50,966 nt of DNA from an uncultured Woeseiaceae bacterium. GTDB taxonomy: Bacteria; Pseudomonadota; Gammaproteobacteria; Steroidobacterales; Woeseiaceae. Location of the stretch: the NCBI GenBank assembly GCA_902517795.1, contig CABYDR010000006.1, positions 1 to 50,966 on the forward strand. The letters run 5' to 3'. The notes beneath the pieces are model-generated. The model ran no database searches, was not told where the DNA came from, and was given only the letters and a program-made list of their open reading frames with translations. The position numbers were made by a program, and so were the translations under genes. Shown piece after piece: positions 41,201-49,829 of this stretch (position 1 is the first letter of the stretch; the number at the start of each line of letters is the position of its first letter).

Positions 41201-43399
41201 ATGAAAGTGTTAAGAATTAAATTTAAGCTTTTGATGTGCTCATTAGTATTATTTTTAGTTCCAGATCCATTGATTCAGGATTTAAAAGCTGACGGAAAAG
41301 GAATCTTTGGTTCCGAGTGCGCTCGCTGTCACTCCAACGAGAATATTAAAGAATTCATTCAAAAAAAATGGATTGGACGATCTATGATGGATTTTTTCTT
41401 GGAGAATAAGAACACTATGCCAGCAGGATCACCTGGCTCACTTGCAGATCAAGAATATCTTCACCTGTTGAAATATATGTTTGATATTGCTGATGTAGAG
41501 GTTTCCTCCTTAACTATCGATAACATCACTTCTATGAAGATTGAATATAGAGAAAATAGAAATTCAGCTCCAGATATTGAATGGAAGAACTTTGGTTCAG
41601 GATTAAATGCTCAAAGATATGTGCCATTAAGTGAGATTAATAAAGACAATGTAGGTGACCTAGATATAGCTTGGAGATGGAAGACAGATAACTTTGGCCC
41701 CTCTCCAGAAATCAGAAATGTATCGATGCCAATCATGAGAGATGGAAAAATTTTTATCGGTGTGGGATCTACTAGAAATATTGTTTCAATAGATGCTGAA
41801 TCTGGTCAAACACTGTGGTTGTGGAGAGCAAATGAGGGAGATAGATTTAATCAAGCAGCCCGAAAAGATTCAGGAAAAGGTATTTCTTATTATGAAGATG
41901 AGGATGGAAAAAAATTTGTCATAGTCGTTACCCCGGGTTATTTTCTCGTGAGTCTGGACGCTGAAACGGGGCTACCTAATCCAAAATTTGGCGAAAATGG
42001 TCGAGTGGATTTAACTAAGGGTCTAAGAAGAGCGGTAGATCGCAATTTAGATGTGGGTTTAACTTCACCAGCATTGGTTGTTGAAGATGTAATCGTAGTC
42101 GGCTCTGCTCATGATGTGAGCTTCCGCCCCCCCTCTAAAGCCAATGTTAAAGGGGACGTTCGTGGATTTGATGCCAGTACTGGAAAATTATTGTGGACCT
42201 TTCATACGATTCCAGAACCTGATGAGGCTGGTTATGAAACATGGTTAAATGATTCTGCTCTTTACACAGGAAATGCAGGTGTTTGGGCTCCTATGTCAGC
42301 TGATACCGAAAATGGGCTTGTGTATTTACCTGTTGAATCAGCCACGGGAGACCAATATGGTGGAGATCGTCATGGAAACAATCTCTATGCAAACAGTCTT
42401 ATTGCCTTGGATTATATGACAGGAGAAATGAGATGGTATTTCCAATTAATTCATCATGATATTTGGGATTGGGATAATCCAACAGCACCTATACTGGCTA
42501 ATCTTCCTGACGGAAAAAAGATTGTTGCTCAAGTTACAAAACAAGGTTTTGTGTATGTGTTTGATCGAATAAATGGGAACCCTATTTGGCCTATAAATGA
42601 AACCCCTGTTCCTCAAACAGATGTTGAGGGCGAGTGGACTTCACTTACCCAACCAATTCCAGAGTTACCATTACCTTTTGAAAGACAGGGCGTTACAAGG
42701 AACGATTTAATTGATTACACCCCTGAGATAAGAAGAGCGGTTGATGATTTATTGACAAAATATCGGATTGGACCTCTTTTCACGCCACCGTCCATTGTGG
42801 GTGCAGAAGACGGTACTGATGGCACTCTTAGTTTGCCACATTTATTAGGTGGCGCGAATTGGGAGGGTAGTGCATATGACCCAAATAGCTCACTTTTATT
42901 TGTCCCTTCTCAAACCAGAGTGGGTTTAATGCAATTGGTTCATGAACCTGAATCTTCAGACATAAGATATATCTCTGGGAACGATCCAGAACCTAAGATT
43001 TTTGATCTACCCATTGCGAAACCACCATGGGGAAGGATAACAGCTATAGATCTGGTAACTGGGAAACATCAATGGTCCATTGCAAACGGAGATACCCCTA
43101 AACATATTAAGGATAACCCGGCTCTTGTTGGAATTGATCTTCCAAGAACAGGTAAACCAATCAGGTCAGGTATTCTAGTTACAGATACACTGCTTTTTGC
43201 TGGAGAGGGGTTTGGTGGTGAACCGGTATTCAGAGCTCATAATAAACTTACAGGTGAAATTATAGCTGAGATTTCGTTACCTGCAACACAGACAAGTCCA
43301 CCCAGTTCTTATCGTCTAAATGGAAAACAATATATTGTCATGACCGTTTCTGATGGGAAAAATCCTGCAGAATTAATTGCGTTGTCGTTAACTTATTAA
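41201..43399 (+). CDS. PQQ-dependent dehydrogenase with N-terminal cytochrome c domain (mGDH-like)
   Basis: A 732-residue exported quinoprotein. After a signal-like helix comes a c-type haem site, CARCH (Cys40, Cys43, His44), and then an eight-bladed PQQ propeller with W-motifs such as TGKLLWTF and MTGEMRWYFQ. EWTSLTQPIPELPLPFERQG and GPLFTPPS match the glucose-dehydrogenase type of PQQ enzymes. It would oxidise an alcohol or sugar in the periplasm and pass electrons through its own haem. No PQQ synthesis genes are in the window. It lies seven bases after the amidohydrolase gene. Confidence 0.87.
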   Translation: MKVLRIKFKLLMCSLVLFLVPDPLIQDLKADGKGIFGSECARCHSNENIKEFIQKKWIGRSMMDFFLENKNTMPAGSPGSLADQEYLHLLKYMFDIADVEVSSLTIDNITSMKIEYRENRNSAPDIEWKNFGSGLNAQRYVPLSEINKDNVGDLDIAWRWKTDNFGPSPEIRNVSMPIMRDGKIFIGVGSTRNIVSIDAESGQTLWLWRANEGDRFNQAARKDSGKGISYYEDEDGKKFVIVVTPGYFLVSLDAETGLPNPKFGENGRVDLTKGLRRAVDRNLDVGLTSPALVVEDVIVVGSAHDVSFRPPSKANVKGDVRGFDASTGKLLWTFHTIPEPDEAGYETWLNDSALYTGNAGVWAPMSADTENGLVYLPVESATGDQYGGDRHGNNLYANSLIALDYMTGEMRWYFQLIHHDIWDWDNPTAPILANLPDGKKIVAQVTKQGFVYVFDRINGNPIWPINETPVPQTDVEGEWTSLTQPIPELPLPFERQGVTRNDLIDYTPEIRRAVDDLLTKYRIGPLFTPPSIVGAEDGTDGTLSLPHLLGGANWEGSAYDPNSSLLFVPSQTRVGLMQLVHEPESSDIRYISGNDPEPKIFDLPIAKPPWGRITAIDLVTGKHQWSIANGDTPKHIKDNPALVGIDLPRTGKPIRSGILVTDTLLFAGEGFGGEPVFRAHNKLTGEIIAEISLPATQTSPPSSYRLNGKQYIVMTVSDGKNPAELIALSLTY

Positions 43400-43451
43400 C
43401 TTCAATAATTTTTATTTAAGATGTTAATATAAATTTATGGAGATCAATTAA

Positions 43452-44789
43452 ATGCGAATAATTATATTAGTCATATCCGTTCTATTTTTCCAAGCAATCA
43501 GTGCCGATGCAGTCATTTTGCCAATGCGGGAGAGAGCACAAGTTATTGATGAGATAATTGATGAAAGAATTGAGACAGTTCTTCCAGGCCTGATGGAACG
43601 AACAGGAATTGATATGTGGATAATCATTTCTAGAGAATATAATGAAGACCCAGTATTGAAAACATTCTTGCCATCAACTTGGCAGACAGCAAGAAGAAGA
43701 ACCATATTGTTAATTTATAATCCAGGTAGCGGCAAACCACTTGAGACCCTTGCAGTCGCTAGGTACGGTGTAGGTAAGACATTCATTAAGGCTTGGGACA
43801 AGGAGCTACATGGCGATCAATGGAAACGTCTAGCTGAATTAATTGAAGAAAGAAATCCAAATAAAATTGGAATTAATTATTCAGATACATTTGCATTAGC
43901 TGATGGGATAACTCACACAGAACATGACTTATTCCTAGAATCACTGAACCCTGCCCACAGAGATAAGGTAATTTCAGCAGAAAAATTAGCTGTAGGATGG
44001 TTAGAGACGAGATCAAAGACCGAAATGATAATTTATCAACAGATTTGCCGTATCGCCCATGAAATTCTTGCGGCAGGGTTGACTGATGAGGTAATCCAGC
44101 CTGGAATTTCAACCACCAATGATGTTGCATGGTGGTATCGTGATCGAATAAGAGAGTTGAAATTAACTGCTTGGTTTCATCCTTCAGTTTCAATACAGAG
44201 AGAGGCAAGTCCTGCATTGGATGCAAAATCTTCAATATTGGCCAGACATGACGACAATATTATTATGCCAGGTGATTTACTACATGTAGATTTTGGAATT
44301 ACATATCTCCGTTTGAACACAGATACGCAACAGCATGCCTATGTTCTAAAGACTGGAGAAAATAAAATTCCCGACGACTTAAAGATCGCAATGCAAAATG
44401 GCAATCGTCTCCAAGATATACTGACCGGAGAAATTGCTGTTGGTAGAACAGGGAACGAAGTTTTGGCAAGCGCCCTAGGAAAAGCCAAAAATGAAGGTAT
44501 TACACCATCTATATACACTCATCCAATTGGGTATCATGGACATGGTGCTGGATCTACCATTGGTATGTGGGATCAACAAGGGGGTGTTCCAGGTGGAGGA
44601 GACTATCCAATTTACCCCAACACTGCATATTCCATTGAGCTGTATGCAGAAACGAACGTTCCAAGTTGGGGAAAACCAGTAAGAATTAAACTTGAGGAAG
44701 ATGCGATGTTTGACGGTAATAGTGTTTATTATATTGATGGACGTCAGAAGGAAATATTTCTCATTCCCAGACAAGCCCCACAACAATAA
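43452..44789 (+). CDS. Exported M24 family peptidase (Xaa-Pro aminopeptidase-like)
   Basis: A 445-residue protein with an N-terminal signal peptide (about 1-20) and the pita-bread fold of M24. The metal ligands are recognisable: LLHVDFG and RLNTDTQ (two Asp), GYHGHGAG (His), YSIELYAE (Glu) and KLEEDAM (Glu). Related enzymes include Xaa-Pro aminopeptidase, prolidase and creatinase. Location in the periplasm and in an operon with a dehydrogenase and an aminotransferase suggests hydrolysis of an amide or creatine-like bond in a shared substrate; this is inference. A GGAG ribosome binding site precedes the ATG. Confidence 0.87.
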   Translation: MRIIILVISVLFFQAISADAVILPMRERAQVIDEIIDERIETVLPGLMERTGIDMWIIISREYNEDPVLKTFLPSTWQTARRRTILLIYNPGSGKPLETLAVARYGVGKTFIKAWDKELHGDQWKRLAELIEERNPNKIGINYSDTFALADGITHTEHDLFLESLNPAHRDKVISAEKLAVGWLETRSKTEMIIYQQICRIAHEILAAGLTDEVIQPGISTTNDVAWWYRDRIRELKLTAWFHPSVSIQREASPALDAKSSILARHDDNIIMPGDLLHVDFGITYLRLNTDTQQHAYVLKTGENKIPDDLKIAMQNGNRLQDILTGEIAVGRTGNEVLASALGKAKNEGITPSIYTHPIGYHGHGAGSTIGMWDQQGGVPGGGDYPIYPNTAYSIELYAETNVPSWGKPVRIKLEEDAMFDGNSVYYIDGRQKEIFLIPRQAPQQ

Positions 44790-44802
44790 ACAAGGAATTA
44801 AG

Positions 44803-46056
44803 ATGAAGCCATTAGATGGAAATAATAATTCAATATCAAAACTAACAAGAAGAGGTTTCCTAGGTGCAAGTGCAGGTATTGGCTCCCTAGCACTAGCCAA
44901 TAATAAATTATTCGCAGAAACAATCTCATCAGTTTACCCAGCAAGACAAATAGACGAGATTCATGGGTGGGGAAGCCGTCCCGGTATGGTTAGTATTGGT
45001 TTCAATGAAAATCCATATGGACCCTCACCACGTGCTATTAGAGCTGTCACAGATTCCATCATGGATGTCAATCGATACGACTTTGTTGCGTATACAAATC
45101 TTGAGAATGCAATTGGTGATCATCTTGGTTTAGAAAAAGACCCAAATCCAGCTTTTGGGGCAAACCCATTGTTTGGAAAAAGCCTCTATCCTGTGTATGT
45201 TGAGGGAGGTTCCAGTTTTATATTAAATCAAGTAACAATGCTTTATGGTGTTAAGAATGGTGCAGGTGAAATTATAGAAATTGATCCTGGTTATGGAGGA
45301 GTGACCAGAGCTGCCATGTCGCTCCGATCCCAGTTTGGCGCTGAAATAAAAATAAAAAGAATTCCAACTACTTCAAAATTTGTACATGATCTAAAAGCAA
45401 TGGAGGAAGCAATCACAGACAATACTACTCTTGTGGTGATTACCAATCCAAACAATCCAACTGGAACACTTCTCTCATATCAAGAGTTGGAGAGATTTAT
45501 CAATAATATTCCAAGACATGTTACTTTGCTTATTGATGAGGCATACATCGATTTTGTGAGAGAAGACAATTATGAAACAGGGATTTCTTTGGCGCTGAAA
45601 TATAATAATGTGATTGTCACCAGAACATTTTCAAAAATGTATGGATTAGCGGCTATGAGAATTGGTTACGCAGTCGCTAGTAAATCAATAATTTCTGATT
45701 TACGCGCATCAGGAAACAGCTGGGGCCTTCCCAGCATCAATTGCTATGCTGCAGCTGCTGCCTTAAAAGATTTATCCTTCACTAGACAGGTTAAAAGACT
45801 TACGGGTGAAACAAAGGACTATTTTTACAGAGAACTTGATATTCTTGGCTTGAATTACATACCCAGTCATTCCAGCTTTGTGTTGGTAAATGTTGAGGAG
45901 GACGCACAAGCATTTCAGAAGAAACTGATGGAAAAAAATGTCAGAGTAAGAGCCTATGACAATGATGCGATAAAAAATTACATTCGCGTCACACTAGGTA
46001 CGCTGGATGAGATGCAAGTCACAGTTGATGTGATAAAAGAAGAGCTAAAAGCATAA
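44803..46056 (+). CDS. Tat-exported class I/II aminotransferase, HisC-like
   Basis: A 417-residue fold-type I PLP enzyme with a histidinol-phosphate-aminotransferase look: GFNENPYGPSP at the N-terminus, VVITNPNNPTG, DEAYIDF and the PLP Lys278 in RTFSKMYGLAAMRIGYA. It begins with a twin-arginine signal (LTRRGFLGASAG), so a folded, PLP-loaded enzyme would be exported, which is unusual for an aminotransferase. The ATG at 44803 after AAGGAATT is chosen; upstream in-frame ATGs would lie inside the M24 gene. With no his genes beside it, histidine synthesis is unlikely. Confidence 0.85.
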   Translation: MKPLDGNNNSISKLTRRGFLGASAGIGSLALANNKLFAETISSVYPARQIDEIHGWGSRPGMVSIGFNENPYGPSPRAIRAVTDSIMDVNRYDFVAYTNLENAIGDHLGLEKDPNPAFGANPLFGKSLYPVYVEGGSSFILNQVTMLYGVKNGAGEIIEIDPGYGGVTRAAMSLRSQFGAEIKIKRIPTTSKFVHDLKAMEEAITDNTTLVVITNPNNPTGTLLSYQELERFINNIPRHVTLLIDEAYIDFVREDNYETGISLALKYNNVIVTRTFSKMYGLAAMRIGYAVASKSIISDLRASGNSWGLPSINCYAAAAALKDLSFTRQVKRLTGETKDYFYRELDILGLNYIPSHSSFVLVNVEEDAQAFQKKLMEKNVRVRAYDNDAIKNYIRVTLGTLDEMQVTVDVIKEELKA

Positions 46057-46109
46057 ACATAATAAAATTATTATGATATAAAATATCAATGACAACATAG
46101 GAGAAAATA

Positions 46110-47150
46110 ATGTTATTGAATCTAGTTAAAAAAGATTTATCAGGCGTAATATTGCTAATCTTGTTATCTACGTCCTTGTTCGCTCAAGAACATCCTTGGA
46201 GGGCAAATAACGAATGGGCCAAAATGCCTGCTGAAAGGACATGGGGTTCAACGAGCGCTGTCTTTCCAGGAAAAGATGGTACGATGTGGGTAGGAGAGCG
46301 ATGCGGACAAAATAGTTGTGTCGGATCAGATGATGATCCCATTCTTCAGTTTGATCGCGATGGCAATGTCATAAAAAGTTTTGGTGCAGGAATGATTGAC
46401 TGGCCACACGGTATTTTTGTAGATAAAGAAAATAACATTTGGATAACAGATGCTGCTTGTCCAGGATGCAGTAACGCACCTAGAAATCAGGGGAAATTAG
46501 GGCATCAGATTATTAAGTTTAGCTCTGAAGGCGAAGTCTTGATGACGCTTGGGAAACCAGGAGTTAAGGGAGATGGTAATTACGAATTTAATATGCCATC
46601 TGATGTTTTGGTTGCACCAAATGGCGATATTTTTGTTGCGGACGGTCATGGCAGTTCTGGAAATAATCGAATAGTGAAATACGATAAAAACGGAGAATTC
46701 ATTAAAACATGGGGTGTAACTGGAGCCGAAAGAGGAGAGTTTAGAGATCCTCATGCACTTGCAATGGATTCAGAGGGAAAACTGTATGTAGGTGACAGAG
46801 GAAATAGCCGTATTCAGATATTTGATCAAGACGGAAGCTGGATAGCAACATGGACACAATTTGGAAGGCCAAGTGGTTTATTTATCGATAAAAATGATGT
46901 TTTGTATTCTGCAGATTCAGAATCACATGTTCCATGGTCTGGAAATTGGGGATGGAAAAGAGGTATACGAATCGGAAGCACAAAAGATGCTTGGGTTGTA
47001 TTCTTCATCCCAGATCCCGGTCAACCCGATCTGAATGGAAGCACAACAGCAGCTGAGGGTGTTGCAGTTGACGACCAAGGAAATATATATGGAGCGGAGG
47101 TCGGTCCAGAACAATTAGTACGATATGAGCATATTGGGTGGAGACCTTAA
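46110..47150 (+). CDS. Exported NHL-repeat beta-propeller protein
   Basis: A 346-residue protein with a signal peptide cleaved near LFAQE. At least four NHL-type blades are readable (for example WPHGIFVDKENNIWITDAA, MPSDVLVAPNGDIFVADGH, DPHALAMDSEGKLYVGDRG and RPSGLFIDKNDVLYSADSE). The group resembles peptidyl-alpha-hydroxyglycine lyase propellers but catalytic identity is uncertain. A pair of Cys at CGQNSC and another at CPGC may form disulfides. It is the last gene of the exported-enzyme operon; GGAG stands before its ATG and a strong terminator follows within ten bases. Confidence 0.82.
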   Translation: MLLNLVKKDLSGVILLILLSTSLFAQEHPWRANNEWAKMPAERTWGSTSAVFPGKDGTMWVGERCGQNSCVGSDDDPILQFDRDGNVIKSFGAGMIDWPHGIFVDKENNIWITDAACPGCSNAPRNQGKLGHQIIKFSSEGEVLMTLGKPGVKGDGNYEFNMPSDVLVAPNGDIFVADGHGSSGNNRIVKYDKNGEFIKTWGVTGAERGEFRDPHALAMDSEGKLYVGDRGNSRIQIFDQDGSWIATWTQFGRPSGLFIDKNDVLYSADSESHVPWSGNWGWKRGIRIGSTKDAWVVFFIPDPGQPDLNGSTTAAEGVAVDDQGNIYGAEVGPEQLVRYEHIGWRP

Positions 47151-47155
47151 AATAA

Positions 47156-47181
47156 AAAAACCGGCCATTTGGCCGGTTTTT
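47156..47181. terminator. Bidirectional rho-independent terminator
   Basis: A perfect GC-rich stem CCGGCC/GGCCGG (47161-47166 and 47171-47176) has a four-base loop ATTT, and A and T runs on the two sides extend the pairing. With T after the stem on either strand, it can end both the NHL gene operon and the convergent TPR lipoprotein gene. Confidence 0.92.
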
Positions 47182-47201
47182 CTTCTATTTTCATATATGC
47201 C

Positions 47202-48923
47202 TCAAAACCGAGATGAGGTTATATATAGATTGGATCGTGCCCAGCTGTCATTAAAATCCTGATTGATAGCCGGATCGTCAATTCCTTGGCCAGCCAACGC
47301 TTGCTTTAAACCATATAAAGACCACCCATTATGGGGGTGTTTTTCAAGTTCTCCTCGGTATATTGACTCAGCTTTTTCAAATTCACCTGAATCAATCAAG
47401 GCAGCTCCAAGCCAATGGCGAGCAGAAAATGGCAATGGACCAGGTTCACTAAATCCAAGAGTGTTTTCAGTATTAACACCAGCCTCAAAAGACTGAATTG
47501 CACCTTCTAGATCACCCTCTAATATTTTTATCTCGCCTTGGAGGATATAAGCAACGACAGTGACCAAAGTTGATTTGTAGTCACCTCTGAAGTACTCAGA
47601 ACCAAGATCACCCTCAGCAGCCTTAAATAAATCACTTTCAACCTCTCTAGCCGTTTTGCTGTCACCCATTTTTAAACTTGCGTAACCTTTGGCAAATTTA
47701 TACAGAGCAACAGAGAAAACATCTTCCGGTATATTCTTATTATCAAGAACGTCTTGGAATCGACCAAATCTTATTTGAGTTAGTGTCTCATAAGGCGCCA
47801 TATCTGTAATTTCTCTGTAATCCTTCCCTGCCTGGATAGCGACTGCACCCTGACCGTCGTAAGCTGCTCCATATAAAAGCATATGAAGGTTGTGTGCTGC
47901 CCCATAAGAGAAACCCTTGTTTGATTTAGCCATGATATCTGATTGAGATGCTTTGATACTCGTTGTGACATTTTTACCCCACATTCCTGTTCTATTATAA
48001 GTATGAGCAGGCATATGTTGAATATGACTTGCAATTGGAACAGCATCACTCAATTTATCAGCACAGGGTACAGCCCTTTCAGGCATAATTGTTGACTCAG
48101 TTGCATGAATATATAAATGACATGCTCCTGGATGCGAAATATTCTCATCAAGCACTCCAGTTAGCACACTATGAAGCCTTATCAATTCTGGTGTTTCAGC
48201 TCGATAACCACGTCTCTCTTCAAGCATAAACAGTGCTTGACCATAAATACTAGCTATTTCATGATTTTTAGGATATTTCTTATAAAGTCCCGCAACTTCG
48301 TCAGCATAAGCTTGATAGGTTGGCTGTCTTTTTTGTTTATCATTTGCTATTTCTGTAGTCCAATTCTCCGGATATCTGACTAGTGAAGCCATAATTAAAT
48401 CATATTCCATCGGTGAGGTATTTCCATCAGCGATTTCGGCGGCTTTCATAATTGCAGTCCTGGCTCTCATTCCTTTTTCGGTTGTCATATGTCCATTTAA
48501 AAATGATCCTAGAGCAAATGCTTCACCCCAATAACACATAGCACAATTTGGGTCTATTCTTCTTGCCTCGGCCATAGACCGTGCGGCTTCATTTACATTA
48601 TATGCCCATCTCAGTTGCATGCCTTGTTTGAAATAGTCCTGCGCTCCTTGCTCTGAAGTTGTAACTTTCCATTCCCATTCACCAAGCGCCTCAGGAATAT
48701 AATCAATTGGTTTATCGTAACTACTCTCCATCATCATTGATGAGTGAACCCCAACAGGAGCAGATAAGGGTGCGGACTTTATTGATGTTTCCTTGCTTTT
48801 TCCAGGAACAAGCTGATTAACACCCGACATGACCGAGTCCTTAAAATTAGTTATTTTTTGTTGAGTATTAGTACATCCTGATATAAGGGAGAATACTGAA
48901 ATAATTATAATTATATTTTTCAT
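47202..48923 (-). CDS. TPR-repeat lipoprotein, about 573 residues
   Basis: From the ATG at 48923 the protein has a lipoprotein signal with lipobox ISGC (Cys17). The body is helical repeats of the tetratricopeptide kind, for example YFKQGMQLRWAYNVNEAAR, ARRIDPNCAMCYWGEA and KAESIYRGELEKHPHNGWS. HPGACHLYIHATE and HIQHMPAHTYNRTG in the centre carry several His and Cys that look like a conserved site in this family. It is probably an envelope scaffold or a peptide-binding protein; I do not recognise a precise function. An upstream in-frame ATG at 48974 is less likely because the signal would be buried. Confidence 0.8.
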   Translation of the reverse strand: MKNIIIIISVFSLISGCTNTQQKITNFKDSVMSGVNQLVPGKSKETSIKSAPLSAPVGVHSSMMMESSYDKPIDYIPEALGEWEWKVTTSEQGAQDYFKQGMQLRWAYNVNEAARSMAEARRIDPNCAMCYWGEAFALGSFLNGHMTTEKGMRARTAIMKAAEIADGNTSPMEYDLIMASLVRYPENWTTEIANDKQKRQPTYQAYADEVAGLYKKYPKNHEIASIYGQALFMLEERRGYRAETPELIRLHSVLTGVLDENISHPGACHLYIHATESTIMPERAVPCADKLSDAVPIASHIQHMPAHTYNRTGMWGKNVTTSIKASQSDIMAKSNKGFSYGAAHNLHMLLYGAAYDGQGAVAIQAGKDYREITDMAPYETLTQIRFGRFQDVLDNKNIPEDVFSVALYKFAKGYASLKMGDSKTAREVESDLFKAAEGDLGSEYFRGDYKSTLVTVVAYILQGEIKILEGDLEGAIQSFEAGVNTENTLGFSEPGPLPFSARHWLGAALIDSGEFEKAESIYRGELEKHPHNGWSLYGLKQALAGQGIDDPAINQDFNDSWARSNLYITSSRF

Positions 48924-48964
48924 GTAAATGCCTATGTTTGTGTGAAAGTGATTTTCAATTAATT

Positions 48965-48995
48965 CAAGATGCATTAAAGACTAATATGCATCTTG
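48965..48995. repeat. Inverted repeat CAAGATGCAT-N11-ATGCATCTTG
   Basis: Perfect 10-base arms (48965-48974 and 48986-48995) with an 11-base loop, in the 159-base divergent region between the TPR lipoprotein gene and the racemase gene. No clear T-run follows, so a regulator site or leader hairpin is more likely than a terminator. The rest of the gap shows no gene. Confidence 0.5.
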
Positions 48996-49082
48996 TTGTT
49001 ATTCAAGATTCTTTTCAAAATTTAACAAATATTTTTATTGAAAGGATGATGCTAATATCATAAATAAAAAAATTCATTCGAT

Positions 49083-49826
49083 ATGAAAAAAAATAACGGA
49101 AAAAAGAAGTTGATAGCTGGTGTTCTAGGTGGAATGGGCCCTTTGGCGACGGTTGATTTTATGTCAATGGTAATCGATCTTTGTCCGATAGTAACTGAAG
49201 ACGATCATGTAAGGCTTTTGGTCGATCAAAATCCCCATATTCCAAATCGTCAGATAGTGTCTAACATCAAATCAAAAAACATTGGATCAATGCTTGCTGA
49301 TGGAGCTTTGAAATTACAAAATGCCGGAGCAGATTTTATCGTTATGCCTTGCAATACAGCTCATATGTTCTCAGATGATATAAAGACTAGAATAAATATT
49401 CCTTTCATACACATAGTTGATGAAACCATTAATGAAATAACAGCGTATTTTCCCGACAAAAAATCCGTAGGTATCTTGGCAACATCAGCTTGTATCAATG
49501 CCAAGATTTATCAGGATGGCTTAACTGTTAACAACAAAAAATTTCATCTACCCAGCGAATCTTATCAAGATGAATGCATGAAAAGTATCTTTGACATAAA
49601 AGAAGGAACCGAAATCTCAAATCCTGCAGATTCAATGTATAAAGTTGCTAATCATTTAACTGAAAAAGGTGCTGAGATTTTAATTGCAGGGTGTACTGAA
49701 ATTCCGCTTGTATTAAAAAATGAGGATCTTAATGTTCCGCTTATATCCTCCACAGAGGTTTTAGCAATAAAAACCATAGAGTATGCTAACCATATAAAAA
49801 TAGAGAGAAACTATAAAAAGGAATAG
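49083..49826 (+). CDS. Aspartate/glutamate racemase family protein
   Basis: A 247-residue two-domain racemase with the paired catalytic Cys: Cys90 in VMPCNTAH and Cys204 in AGCTEIPL. GVLGGMGPLATVDFM at the N-terminus is typical of the Asp/Glu racemase (YgeA-like) group, which uses a two-base, cofactor-free mechanism. The substrate could be aspartate, glutamate or another amino acid. It is three bases from the next gene, a D-cysteine desulfhydrase-like enzyme, so a D-amino acid may be passed between them. This pairing is inference. Confidence 0.88.
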   Translation: MKKNNGKKKLIAGVLGGMGPLATVDFMSMVIDLCPIVTEDDHVRLLVDQNPHIPNRQIVSNIKSKNIGSMLADGALKLQNAGADFIVMPCNTAHMFSDDIKTRINIPFIHIVDETINEITAYFPDKKSVGILATSACINAKIYQDGLTVNNKKFHLPSESYQDECMKSIFDIKEGTEISNPADSMYKVANHLTEKGAEILIAGCTEIPLVLKNEDLNVPLISSTEVLAIKTIEYANHIKIERNYKKE

Positions 49827-49829
49827 ATT

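Noticed and set aside
46062-46093. AT-rich inverted repeats (CATAATAA-AA-TTATTATG and GATAT-AAA-ATATC) before the NHL gene
   Set aside because: Short, purely AT-rich symmetry expected by chance in this composition; no T-run and no separate promoter evident.
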